Shown piece by piece: positions 36,543 to 44,181 of a stretch of DNA of 57,591 bases (the first letter of the stretch is position 1; each line of letters opens with the position of its first letter). The notes under the pieces were generated by a model. That model was not told the DNA's origin. It was given only the letters and a program-made list of their open reading frames with translations, and searched no databases. This DNA comes from Kiloniellaceae bacterium (GTDB taxonomy: Bacteria; Pseudomonadota; Alphaproteobacteria; Kiloniellales; J153), in assembly GCA_021776115.1 (NCBI GenBank), contig JAJFGN010000012.1, positions 1 to 57,591 on the forward strand, in the 5' to 3' direction. A program made the position numbers and the translations under genes.

Positions 36543-37841
36543 ATGACAATCGAGTCCAAGAATCCCGAAACTCTCGCCCTGCACGCCGGCTACCGCAGCG
36601 ATCCGGAGACCGGCGCGGTCGCGGTGCCGATCTATCAAACCACGGCATACCAGTTTCAGCATGCCCAACACGCCGAGAATCTCTTTGCGTTAAAGGAATT
36701 GGGAAATATCTACAGCCGCATCATGAATCCGACCTGCGCGGTTCTGGAAGAACGTATGACGGCGCTGGAGGGCGGCGCGGCGGCGCTGGCGGTCTCTTCG
36801 GGTCAGGCGGCCTCGGCCCTGGCGATCCAGAACATCGCCAAGGTCGGCGACAATATCGTCAGCTCGACCGACCTTTACGGTGGTACCTGGAACCTCTTTG
36901 CTAATACGCTCAGCAACTTCGGGATCGAAGTGCGCTTTGTCGATCCCGCGGACCCGGAGGCCTTCCGCCACGCCACCGACGCCCGCACCCGGGCCTACTA
37001 CGCCGAGACCCTGCCCAATCCGAAGCTAACAGTCTTTCCGATCGGGGAGGTCGCCGATATCGGCAACGAGCTCGGCGTGCCCTTGATCGTCGACAACACC
37101 GCCGCCCCGATCATCTGCAAGCCATTGCAGCACGGCGCCCATATCGTGGTGTATTCGACCACCAAATACATCGGCGGCCACGGCACCTCGATCGGCGGGA
37201 TCATCATCGACGGCGGGACCTTCGATTGGGAGAAGCACGCCGAGCGTTTTCCCCTGCTCAACCAGCCCGACCCCAGCTACCACGGCGCGGTCTGGACCGA
37301 GGCGGTCAAGCCACTGGGTCCCATTGCCTACATTTTGAAGGCGCGCGTGACGCTGCAACGGGACCTGGGTTATGCCCAGAGCCCCTTCAACGCCTTCCAG
37401 TTCATTCAAGGGTTGGAAACCCTGCCGCTGCGTATGCGCGAGCATTGCCGCAACACCCAAGCGGTGGCCGAGTACCTCGCGGGTCACGCGGCGGTCGAAA
37501 CCGTGATCCATCCCAGCCGCCAAACCGGCGAAGCCAAACGCCGGGCCGACACCTATTTGCGGGGCGGATACGGCGGGCTGGTCGGCTTCGAGCTCAAGGC
37601 CGGCAGGGAGGCCGGACGGCGCTTCATCGACTCGCTGCAGATGTTCTATCATGTCGCGAATATCGGCGATGCGCGCAGCCTTGCCATTCACCCGGCCACG
37701 ACGACGCACTCGCAACTCTCGGCCGAGGAACGCTTGGCAAGCGGCGTGTCGGACGGATACGTCCGCCTCTCCGTGGGCATCGAGCACGTCGAAGATATCC
37801 TGGCCGATCTCGACCAGGCGCTCGCGGCGGCGGCCGGATAG
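36543..37841 (+). CDS. metY: O-acetylhomoserine sulfhydrylase (O-acetylhomoserine aminocarboxypropyltransferase)
   Basis: A 432-residue PLP enzyme of the Cys/Met metabolism family that makes homocysteine from O-acetylhomoserine and sulfide. It begins with ALHAGYRSDPETGAVAVPIYQTTAYQF. It contains YSRIMNPTCAVLEERM, ETLPNPKL, and the PLP lysine in VVYSTTKYIGGHGTSIGG. Length (about 430) and the long C-terminal insert QPDPSYHGAVWTE favour MetY over MetB/MetC/MetZ (about 390). The next gene makes its substrate. Confidence 0.93.
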   Translation: MTIESKNPETLALHAGYRSDPETGAVAVPIYQTTAYQFQHAQHAENLFALKELGNIYSRIMNPTCAVLEERMTALEGGAAALAVSSGQAASALAIQNIAKVGDNIVSSTDLYGGTWNLFANTLSNFGIEVRFVDPADPEAFRHATDARTRAYYAETLPNPKLTVFPIGEVADIGNELGVPLIVDNTAAPIICKPLQHGAHIVVYSTTKYIGGHGTSIGGIIIDGGTFDWEKHAERFPLLNQPDPSYHGAVWTEAVKPLGPIAYILKARVTLQRDLGYAQSPFNAFQFIQGLETLPLRMREHCRNTQAVAEYLAGHAAVETVIHPSRQTGEAKRRADTYLRGGYGGLVGFELKAGREAGRRFIDSLQMFYHVANIGDARSLAIHPATTTHSQLSAEERLASGVSDGYVRLSVGIEHVEDILADLDQALAAAAG

Positions 37842-37879
37842 ATGCCCAGGCAGCGACAGAGCTGAAGTGAGGAACGGCG

Positions 37880-38839
37880 ATGCCGATTAAGATACCGAAC
37901 AACCTGCCGGCGCGCCGGGTCCTGGAACGCGAAGGCGTGCGAATCATCAGCGAGACCGACGCGATCCGGCAGGATGTCCGGCCCATGCGCATCGCCCTCC
38001 TCAACCTGATGCCGGACAAGATCCGTGCCGAGACGCAGTTCGCCCGGGTGATCGGCAGCACGCCCTTGCAGGTGGAGATGACATTGCTCAACACCGGCTC
38101 CTACAAGTCCAGGAATACGCCGGAGCACCACCTGATCGACTTTTACAAGACCTGGGATCAAGTCCGGCACGAATTTTTCGACGGCTTGGTCGTCACCGGC
38201 GCCCCGGTCGAGACCCTGCCCTTCGAGGAGGTGGAGTATTGGCCGGAGCTTTGCCGGATCTTCGACTGGGCGCAAACCAACGTGTATCGCGGGTTTTACA
38301 TCTGCTGGGGTGCGCAGGCCGCGCTCCATCACTACCACGGGGTACCGAAGCACCTCTTGCCGCGCAAAAAGTTCGGCATCTTCCGGCACCGGATCGTGAA
38401 ATCGGATGCCAGCCTGCTTCTGGGCTTCAATGACGAGTTTTCAATTCCCGTGTCGCGCCACACCGAAACCCGCAAAAACGACCTGCCGGACACACCGGGC
38501 CTGAACGTGCTGGCGGAATCCGACGAGTCCGGCCTGTGCCTCATGGAGGACATCCCGCACCGGGCCGCCTATATGTTCAATCACCTGGAATACGACGCCG
38601 ATACCCTGAAAGGCGAATACGAGCGCGACGTGGCAGCCGGGGAGCTGATCCAGATCCCTAAGAACTACTTCCCCGACGACAACCCCAAGCGGCCGCCGAC
38701 CAACCAATGGCGCTCCTACGCCCACCTCCTGTTTTGGAATTGGATCGGCGAGATGTATCAGGGCACGCCCTTCGAGATTTCCCAGATCGGCGCAAAATGC
38801 GCCGCGGCGACCCAAACCGATCTGGACAAGACGGCGTGA
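37880..38839 (+). CDS. metA: Homoserine O-acetyltransferase, MetA family
   Basis: A 319-residue enzyme activating homoserine for methionine synthesis. MetA-family features are MPIKIPNNLPARRVLEREGV, LLNLMPDKIRAETQFARVIG, and the catalytic cysteine in FYICWGAQAALHHYHGV. Databases often name this homoserine O-succinyltransferase. However, the residue that decides the acyl donor (glycine in E. coli, in GAPLG) is glutamate here (TGAPVETLPFEEVEYW), which is linked to acetyl-CoA use. That fits the O-acetylhomoserine-using MetY directly upstream, 38 bases away. Confidence 0.92.
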   Translation: MPIKIPNNLPARRVLEREGVRIISETDAIRQDVRPMRIALLNLMPDKIRAETQFARVIGSTPLQVEMTLLNTGSYKSRNTPEHHLIDFYKTWDQVRHEFFDGLVVTGAPVETLPFEEVEYWPELCRIFDWAQTNVYRGFYICWGAQAALHHYHGVPKHLLPRKKFGIFRHRIVKSDASLLLGFNDEFSIPVSRHTETRKNDLPDTPGLNVLAESDESGLCLMEDIPHRAAYMFNHLEYDADTLKGEYERDVAAGELIQIPKNYFPDDNPKRPPTNQWRSYAHLLFWNWIGEMYQGTPFEISQIGAKCAAATQTDLDKTA

Positions 38840-38899
38840 GGGGAGATCAAGATATCCACTACGGTGATTTGCCGAAATTGTCAAATTATGGTTTGGCTG

Positions 38900-39940
38900 T
38901 CAGGGACCGTCTGCAGCTTCCCTGTATAGAACCCTTAAGATTCTGGGTACAATATCCTGCAATCGGTTGTTCGCATTCTCAATCGATTTAGGTTCGACTT
39001 CGCCTGTGTGCACCAAGGCACTTCGCAGGTCGTAAAGGCGCGATACTTCCTTCGCGACTTCCGCTGGCTCTTTGATCTCCGGATCGGTCTTCAGCTTGTC
39101 TGCTAAAAGCTCGCGAATTCCGCTCTTGATCGACCGGTTTCGTAGATAATTTAGTCGGCTTATGAGGCTCTCGAAATCGCGTAGGACTTCGACGTCCTTC
39201 TTGTGTTCGATTTTTGCATTCTGAGCGTCAGCCACAAACTGAGAGACAAGCTTCTGGGTCGGTGTTGAAGCTTCAATATCTGCAGCCAATATCTCCATTG
39301 TTGTAATTCGGGTTAGAAAGCTTGCAGTAGGCGTACTCTCAAAATGTGAGGAAAAGAACACTTCACACGCAAGACGCAGTTTGCGAGAGCGCGACACAAG
39401 CTCCGGCCTCTCTGCCGACATTCCAGCGGACATCCGCTCTGCAAATAACGACAACGGCATATCCATACGGGCGCGGACTGAGCCCGCTGAGAAAACTGTC
39501 AGCCTTTTATGCTCCGGTACTATCGCTGTTTGACTTGCTTCATAATGCCCATCGATTTCCGACCAGCCCCGTTTATTTGCGATTGGAGCAAATGGCGATT
39601 CTTCGGATACTGGTGTCGGCTGATCGAAAAGCACGACGGGGACAACATTTGCGCTAAACCTGAAACCGAAAGAACTATTCAATCCAACCCAATAGAAACC
39701 AGCTTGAACCCTCTCAAAAAACGTTGCCGCCGCACCCTCTGAATCAAAACTGCGGATTCTCAGAAAATACTTCGGCTCTTCGCCTTGCACTTCCCACTGC
39801 CGACCAAGCAGTTCAAAACTACCGAAACCTTCTTCAAGCTTAAGTGTTCTATCCGGTGACAAGGTAAACGGCAGGTGAATAGAATATGAAGGCGTACGGT
39901 CACCTTTGCTTCCAGGCCCCACAGAAAATATCGTTCCCAT
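38900..39940 (-). CDS. HEPN-domain protein (ApeA-like), possible defence protein
   Basis: A 346-residue protein I cannot name. The C-terminal 150 residues are helical and end with LYDLRSALVHTGEVEPKS, which contains the HEPN ribonuclease motif R-x4-H (Arg306 to His311), as in ApeA-type HEPN proteins. The N-terminal part is beta-rich with aromatic pairs (FYWVGLNSSFGF) and could be a sensing domain. Base composition is visibly less GC-rich than metA and hemB on either side, suggesting transfer. It neighbours a HigBA toxin-antitoxin pair. HEPN proteins of this type act in anti-phage abortive infection or as toxins, but that role here is inferred. Confidence 0.6.
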   Translation of the reverse strand: MGTIFSVGPGSKGDRTPSYSIHLPFTLSPDRTLKLEEGFGSFELLGRQWEVQGEEPKYFLRIRSFDSEGAAATFFERVQAGFYWVGLNSSFGFRFSANVVPVVLFDQPTPVSEESPFAPIANKRGWSEIDGHYEASQTAIVPEHKRLTVFSAGSVRARMDMPLSLFAERMSAGMSAERPELVSRSRKLRLACEVFFSSHFESTPTASFLTRITTMEILAADIEASTPTQKLVSQFVADAQNAKIEHKKDVEVLRDFESLISRLNYLRNRSIKSGIRELLADKLKTDPEIKEPAEVAKEVSRLYDLRSALVHTGEVEPKSIENANNRLQDIVPRILRVLYREAADGP

Positions 39941-39981
39941 CGCGGTCCTTTTTGATTGTCCTGCACATCCCGCTAACTATC

Positions 39982-40308
39982 TCACGCGGCGCGTGGATTG
40001 ATCGTCTTTAGCTCGCCCGCGATTTCGCGGCGGCGTTGCATGAGGTCGTAGTCCGTCTGGAGCCCGAGGAAGAAACCTTCGGACACGCCGAAGTAGCGGG
40101 ACAACCGAAGCGCGGTGTCGGCGGTCATCGCGCGTTTGCCCAGCACGAGTTCATTGATCCGGCGCGGCGACACGTGAACCGCGCGCGCCAGCGCGTTCTG
40201 GCTCAGGCCCATGGGCTTCAAGAACTCCTCCAATAGGATTTCCCCCGGATGCGGGTTGGGCAACAAATCCCCGCTGTCCTTAGTCGTGGTAGTCGACGAT
40301 CTCGACAT
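39982..40308 (-). CDS. higA: HigA-family antitoxin
   Basis: A 108-residue helix-turn-helix antitoxin: HPGEILLEEFLKPMGLSQNALARA, then HVSPRRINELVLGKRAMTADTALRLSRYFG (read in parts), the typical XRE/VapI-HigA core with a C-terminal FFLGLQTDYDL. It neutralises HigB and represses the operon. It overlaps the higB 3' end by 29 bases, and the toxin gene comes first, as in higBA systems. Confidence 0.92.
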   Translation of the reverse strand: MSRSSTTTTKDSGDLLPNPHPGEILLEEFLKPMGLSQNALARAVHVSPRRINELVLGKRAMTADTALRLSRYFGVSEGFFLGLQTDYDLMQRRREIAGELKTINPRAA

Positions 40309-40564
40309 CGTTTGGCCCTCCTTCGCTCCAATTGAAACAGATGCGCCATTGCTGGTTGACGCGAATGCTGTGCTGTCCGGCGCGGGCGCCCTTGAGTGCC
40401 TCCAGGCGATTTCCCGGCGGCACGCGCAGATCGGCCAAGGCTTGCGCCTGGTTCAGCATACGCAGCTTGCGCAGCGCAACGGCCTGGATATCGCCCGGCA
40501 GCCGGCGGCTCCGCCGACCGCCCCATATTCGCTCGGTCTCGCGATCGGCAAAGCTCCGAATCAT
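40280..40564 (-). CDS. higB: HigB-family toxin (RelE/ParE superfamily mRNA interferase)
   Basis: A 94-residue toxin of the HigB/plasmid-killer type. It starts MIRSFADRETERIWGGRRSR and contains LRVPPGNRLEALKGARAG and QHSIRVNQQWRICFNW, which holds the conserved arginine and aromatic residues of the RelE-fold active site, ending DVEIVDYH. Such toxins cut translated mRNA on the ribosome. The start lies 10 bases from a double palindromic operator. Confidence 0.93.
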   Translation of the reverse strand: MIRSFADRETERIWGGRRSRRLPGDIQAVALRKLRMLNQAQALADLRVPPGNRLEALKGARAGQHSIRVNQQWRICFNWSEGGPNDVEIVDYHD

Positions 40565-40573
40565 GCGAATACT

Positions 40574-40607
40574 ATAACGCAGGACGTTATATAACGCAAG
40601 ACGTTAT
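40574..40607. promoter_or_regulatory. Double palindromic operator of higBA
   Basis: Two directly adjacent 17-bp palindromes, ATAACGCAGGACGTTAT (40574-40590) and ATAACGCAAGACGTTAT (40591-40607), differing at one base in the spacer. Each has perfect 6-bp arms ATAACG/CGTTAT. They start 10 bases upstream of the higB ATG, where HigA or the HigBA complex should bind. Confidence 0.8.
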
Positions 40608-40709
40608 AATAAACGAGACCTGACGCCACCTCGGTTGCCCCCTCTCCTGGCCCGGTCTAAAGTCCGGCGCAACGCCTCTCGATTCGAGATACCTAAGCCC
40701 GAGAGCCCC

Positions 40710-41789
40710 ATGGCAAAGCCCACGACCAAGAGCCCTACCAGCGCCCTACGACCAGTGCCGCGCGAGCTCGCCCCGTCCCCGGTCCCGCAAGGTCCAGACG
40801 TGCTGGGCGCCTATCCGACGGTACGGATGCGCCGCAATCGGGTCGATGCCTGGACCCGGCGGCTGGTCGCGGAGAACCGGCTTTCGGCCGACGATCTGAT
40901 TTGGCCGGTCTTTGTCCAAGACGCCCATGGCACGGTGCCGGTGGAGTCCATGCCCGGGGTGTCGCGCCTGGGCCCCGACCGGCTGATCGATGCCCTCGGC
41001 CCGGCGGTGGACCTGAAGATCCCGGCGATCGCCCTCTTCCCTTACATCGACCCCGCCCTCAAAACGCCCGAGGGCGCCGAGGCCGTGAATCCGGACAACC
41101 TGGTGTGCCGGGCGATACGGGCCGTCAAGGCAGCCTATCCGGACCTGGGCATCGTGTGCGACGCGGCGCTCGACCCCTTCAACAGTCAGGGTCACGACGG
41201 GGTCTTGCGCGACGGCAAGATCCAGAACGACGAGACGGTCGAAATTCTGTGCCGCCAGTCGGTCGCCCAGGCGCGGGCGGGCTGCGACATTATCGCCCCC
41301 TCCGACATGATGGACGGGCGCGTTGGCGCCATCCGCGCGGCGCTCGACGCGGCCGGATACCAGGATGTGCGCATACTCTCCTATGCCGCCAAGTACGCCA
41401 GCGCCTTTTATGGCCCGTTCCGCGACGCTATCGGCTCCAGCGGCGCGCTGGCCGGCGACAAGAAGACCTATCAGATGGATCCGGCCAACGTGCGCGAGGC
41501 CCTGCGTGAGGTCGAGCTCGATCTGGCGGAAGGCGCCGACATGGTCATGGTCAAGCCCGGGATGCCCTATCTCGACGTCATCCGGGCGGTCAAGGACGCC
41601 TTCGGGGTGCCGACCTTCGCTTATCAGGTCAGCGGCGAGTATGCGATGCTCAAGGCGGCCGCGGCCAAGGGGTGGCTCGACAACGACCGGGTGGTTATGG
41701 AAAGCCTGCTGGCCTTCAAAAGGGCCGGCGCCGACGCGATCCTGACCTATATGGCGCCGGAAGCGGCGGCGCGGATCAAGGCCGGATAA
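40710..41789 (+). CDS. hemB: Delta-aminolevulinic acid dehydratase (porphobilinogen synthase)
   Basis: A 359-residue enzyme condensing two 5-aminolevulinate molecules to porphobilinogen in haem and chlorophyll synthesis. The two active-site lysines are in ILSYAAKYAS and MVMVKPGMPYLD. The metal segment reads VCDAALDPFNSQGHDG: the three zinc cysteines of the E. coli and animal enzymes are absent and aspartate stands in, so this is the Mg-type HemB. ATG at 40710 is chosen; the frame is open from 40635 but the extra part lacks similarity. Its TAA stop opens a short repeat. Confidence 0.96.
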   Translation: MAKPTTKSPTSALRPVPRELAPSPVPQGPDVLGAYPTVRMRRNRVDAWTRRLVAENRLSADDLIWPVFVQDAHGTVPVESMPGVSRLGPDRLIDALGPAVDLKIPAIALFPYIDPALKTPEGAEAVNPDNLVCRAIRAVKAAYPDLGIVCDAALDPFNSQGHDGVLRDGKIQNDETVEILCRQSVAQARAGCDIIAPSDMMDGRVGAIRAALDAAGYQDVRILSYAAKYASAFYGPFRDAIGSSGALAGDKKTYQMDPANVREALREVELDLAEGADMVMVKPGMPYLDVIRAVKDAFGVPTFAYQVSGEYAMLKAAAAKGWLDNDRVVMESLLAFKRAGADAILTYMAPEAAARIKAG

Positions 41790-41810
41790 TACCAAGTCTC
41801 GTTGATACCG
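41787..41810 (+). repeat. Short repeat starting at the hemB stop codon, copy A
   Basis: TAATACCAAGTCTC (41787-41800) followed by GTTGATACCG. The first three bases are the hemB stop codon. The same 14 bases recur at 42541-42554, starting at the cheZ stop codon, and TGATA-CGG also matches further on. Confidence 0.7.
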
Positions 41811-41982
41811 GTTCGTTTCATGGGGCGTATGGGTCTTCCCTTTCGCATGCTATGGCGTGCGTTTAACCAAGCCTTCACCTTGCCTTGTTAGCCTTTACAA
41901 AGTTGCGCCGGGGGGTCTCGACCCAGTCCGTCGCGCTGTTGTCGTACCGAGATTGAAGTGTCCCCGACAGAGCGGAATAGTC

Positions 41983-42543
41983 ATGAACGCACAGACCGGC
42001 GAATCAGGTACGATCGATAAGAAGCTTCAGTCGGAGATCTTTAACCTCATCCACTATATCGATCGCCTGCGTAAGGAGATCGCCGGGATTGCGCAGGAAA
42101 AGAACGACCAGACCCGTTTCGAGGGCATGGCCGATCGTCTGGACGCGATCATGGGGTCGACCGCCGAGGCGACGGACACGATTTTGGGCGCCATGGAGTC
42201 TGTCGACGGGTGTGTCGACAAGCTACGGACACACCCGGAACCCAAAGATATCGATGCCCTATGCGACCAGATCGCCGAAAAAACGATCGCCGCGATGGAA
42301 GCCTGCAGCTTTCAAGACCTAACCGGTCAGCGGGTCTCGAAGGTTATCGGTTCCCTGCGCTTCGTCGAAGACCGGATTAACGCCATGTCCGAGCTTTGCG
42401 GCCGCAAGGAGATCGAATCGCTCAGCCAGGGCATGGAATACGAGGGTGACGTCGATACCGAGGATGACGGCGTGCCCCTGGAAGGCCCACAGCGTGCCGG
42501 CGACGCTGTCTCGCAGGCCGACATCGACGCCCTCTTCGACTAA
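41983..42543 (+). CDS. cheZ: Protein phosphatase CheZ family
   Basis: A 186-residue helical protein. The CheZ core is seen in EKTIAAMEACSFQDLTGQRV and SKVIGSLRFVEDRINAM; the aspartate and glutamine of FQDLTGQ correspond to the CheZ motif that promotes CheY-phosphate hydrolysis. The C-terminus SQADIDALFD resembles the short CheY-binding tail, separated from the core by an acidic linker. ATG at 41983 is used; the open frame extends to 41857. No chemotaxis or flagellar operon accompanies it. Confidence 0.82.
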   Translation: MNAQTGESGTIDKKLQSEIFNLIHYIDRLRKEIAGIAQEKNDQTRFEGMADRLDAIMGSTAEATDTILGAMESVDGCVDKLRTHPEPKDIDALCDQIAEKTIAAMEACSFQDLTGQRVSKVIGSLRFVEDRINAMSELCGRKEIESLSQGMEYEGDVDTEDDGVPLEGPQRAGDAVSQADIDALFD

Positions 42544-42564
42544 TACCAAGTCTCAATGATAGCG
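42541..42564 (+). repeat. Short repeat starting at the cheZ stop codon, copy B
   Basis: TAATACCAAGTCTC (42541-42554) followed by AATGATAGCG. It is identical over 14 bases to 41787-41800 and likewise begins with the stop codon of the gene before it. Confidence 0.7.
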
Positions 42565-42654
42565 GCCCACACAGGCCTGTTACTTGACGCTTCGCCTGCT
42601 CATCGGTAATCCGGTCCAAGATTTGTCGTACACCCGATAAGGACCCGGTATCCC

Positions 42655-43275
42655 ATGGCGAAGTCGAAGAAGCGTTCCAAATCCAAACAGGCCGCGAAAA
42701 TTAACTGGGGCGGCAAGGCATCGTCTGGCACCAGCCGGTTCAATCTGATTCTCGGCGTGGTCGCGGCCGCCGCCTTAATTGCCGGCGGCACCTATTGGTG
42801 GCTCGGCCGGGCCGTACAATCGGATTTTATGGCCTTGTCAACCCAGGGTCAGGCGGCACTCGACCAGGTGGAAAGCTTACCCAACCTGGGGCGGACTCAC
42901 CTGCGCCCCGGCGAGCCGCGCAGCTACGCCACCTCGACCCCAACCTCCGGCGCGCACAACCCCTTTCCCACCGCGCCCGGTTTCTACGATTCGCCACAGC
43001 CTCCAACCCAGCTGGTTCACTCTCTGGAGCATGGCCTGGTCGTGCTCTATTACGACGAGCCATCTGCCGAGGTCTTGGAGCAGCTTAAGAGCTGGGCGTC
43101 GCTCTATACCGGACGTTGGGACGGTTTGGTGGTCACGCGACTGTCCGGGCTGGGCCCAAAAGTAGTCGCGACCGCGTGGCGAAAGAAGTTGGAGATCCAT
43201 CCCTTCGACCCGGCGGCAACCGCCGCCTTCATAGACGCCAATCGCGGACGCGGGCCGGAGAACAAGATTCGCTAG
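42655..43275 (+). CDS. DUF3105 family membrane-anchored protein
   Basis: A 206-residue protein with a lysine-rich N-terminus, one membrane segment (about 30-50, LILGVVAAAALIAGGTYWW), and an extracytoplasmic DUF3105 domain. The domain is recognised by YATSTPTSGAHNPFPTAPGFYD followed by LVHSLEHGLVVLYYDEP; its histidines suggest a metal or haem site. Function unknown. It lies 111 bases after cheZ in the same direction. Confidence 0.85.
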   Translation: MAKSKKRSKSKQAAKINWGGKASSGTSRFNLILGVVAAAALIAGGTYWWLGRAVQSDFMALSTQGQAALDQVESLPNLGRTHLRPGEPRSYATSTPTSGAHNPFPTAPGFYDSPQPPTQLVHSLEHGLVVLYYDEPSAEVLEQLKSWASLYTGRWDGLVVTRLSGLGPKVVATAWRKKLEIHPFDPAATAAFIDANRGRGPENKIR

Positions 43276-43321
43276 GGGGCAAAAGCAAGCTTCCTACCCG
43301 ACCGGCGCCGCCACCATCGGC

Positions 43322-44170
43322 TCATTCCCGCGCCAGCCAGGCCAGAATCGGGTCGGTCTGGCTCTCGTCCAGCAAGGCCGGCGCGTGCCCACAATCGGGT
43401 ACCGTGACGACCTCGGCCTTTGGACCACGCCGTGCCATTTCCTCGGCGGTCTGTTCCAGCAGCAGATCGGACTCGGCGCCGCGCAGCACCAGGGTTGGGC
43501 AGGTTATCTTGTCCCACAGCGGCCAGAGGTCGATATCGCTCGCCTTTGCCGCCTTGAAGGGCACCGCGATTCCGGGGTCGTAGGTTAGGCGGTAGCCGCC
43601 CGCCTCCCCAGCGCGCACGCTGGTTTCGGTCAGGTGGCGCCACTGCCGGTCGCTGAGGGCGCCGAACGGGGCATGAACCTTACGAAAATAGGACTCGGCG
43701 GCATCCAGATCGGGGAAAAGCGGGTCCGTGCCGACATAGATCGCAATAGGCTCCAAGGCGGCGGCGGGAATAAAGGGGCCGACATCGTTGATGACTAGGC
43801 GGCGGATCGGGCTTCCCGGCTGGGCCGCCAGCATCATCCCGATCAGCCCTCCCATCGAGGTGCCGACCCAATCGACCTCCGCGCAATCCAAACGACCGAT
43901 CAAGACCGCCATATCGGCGAGATACTGGGGATAGCCGTAGCCCATGGGATCGGCCAAACGGCCGCTCACGCCCCGCCCGACCACGTCGGGGCAAATGATG
44001 CGGCGCCCGGCCTCCACCAGGCGCGCCGCCAAGGTATCGAAATCGCGCCCGTTGCGGGTCAGGCCATGGACGCAAACAATCGGGCGCGCCGCGTGCTCGG
44101 GTCCACGCTCCGTATAGGCCATTTCGTGGAAGCCGCCGCCGGATAAGCAGGCGACGCTTGCGTGACGCAC
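43322..44170 (-). CDS. Alpha/beta hydrolase
   Basis: A 282-residue serine hydrolase. It has the oxyanion segment PIVCVHGLTRNGRDFDTLA, the nucleophile elbow VGTSMGGLIGM, an aspartate region VLRGAESDLL and the catalytic histidine PDCGHAPALL. The cap is short. This branch includes esterases and C-C hydrolases; the substrate cannot be deduced. It follows the PLP decarboxylase gene by 11 bases, so it is probably cotranscribed with it. Confidence 0.85.
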   Translation of the reverse strand: MRHASVACLSGGGFHEMAYTERGPEHAARPIVCVHGLTRNGRDFDTLAARLVEAGRRIICPDVVGRGVSGRLADPMGYGYPQYLADMAVLIGRLDCAEVDWVGTSMGGLIGMMLAAQPGSPIRRLVINDVGPFIPAAALEPIAIYVGTDPLFPDLDAAESYFRKVHAPFGALSDRQWRHLTETSVRAGEAGGYRLTYDPGIAVPFKAAKASDIDLWPLWDKITCPTLVLRGAESDLLLEQTAEEMARRGPKAEVVTVPDCGHAPALLDESQTDPILAWLARE

Positions 44171-44181
44171 AGGGCCTCCGT

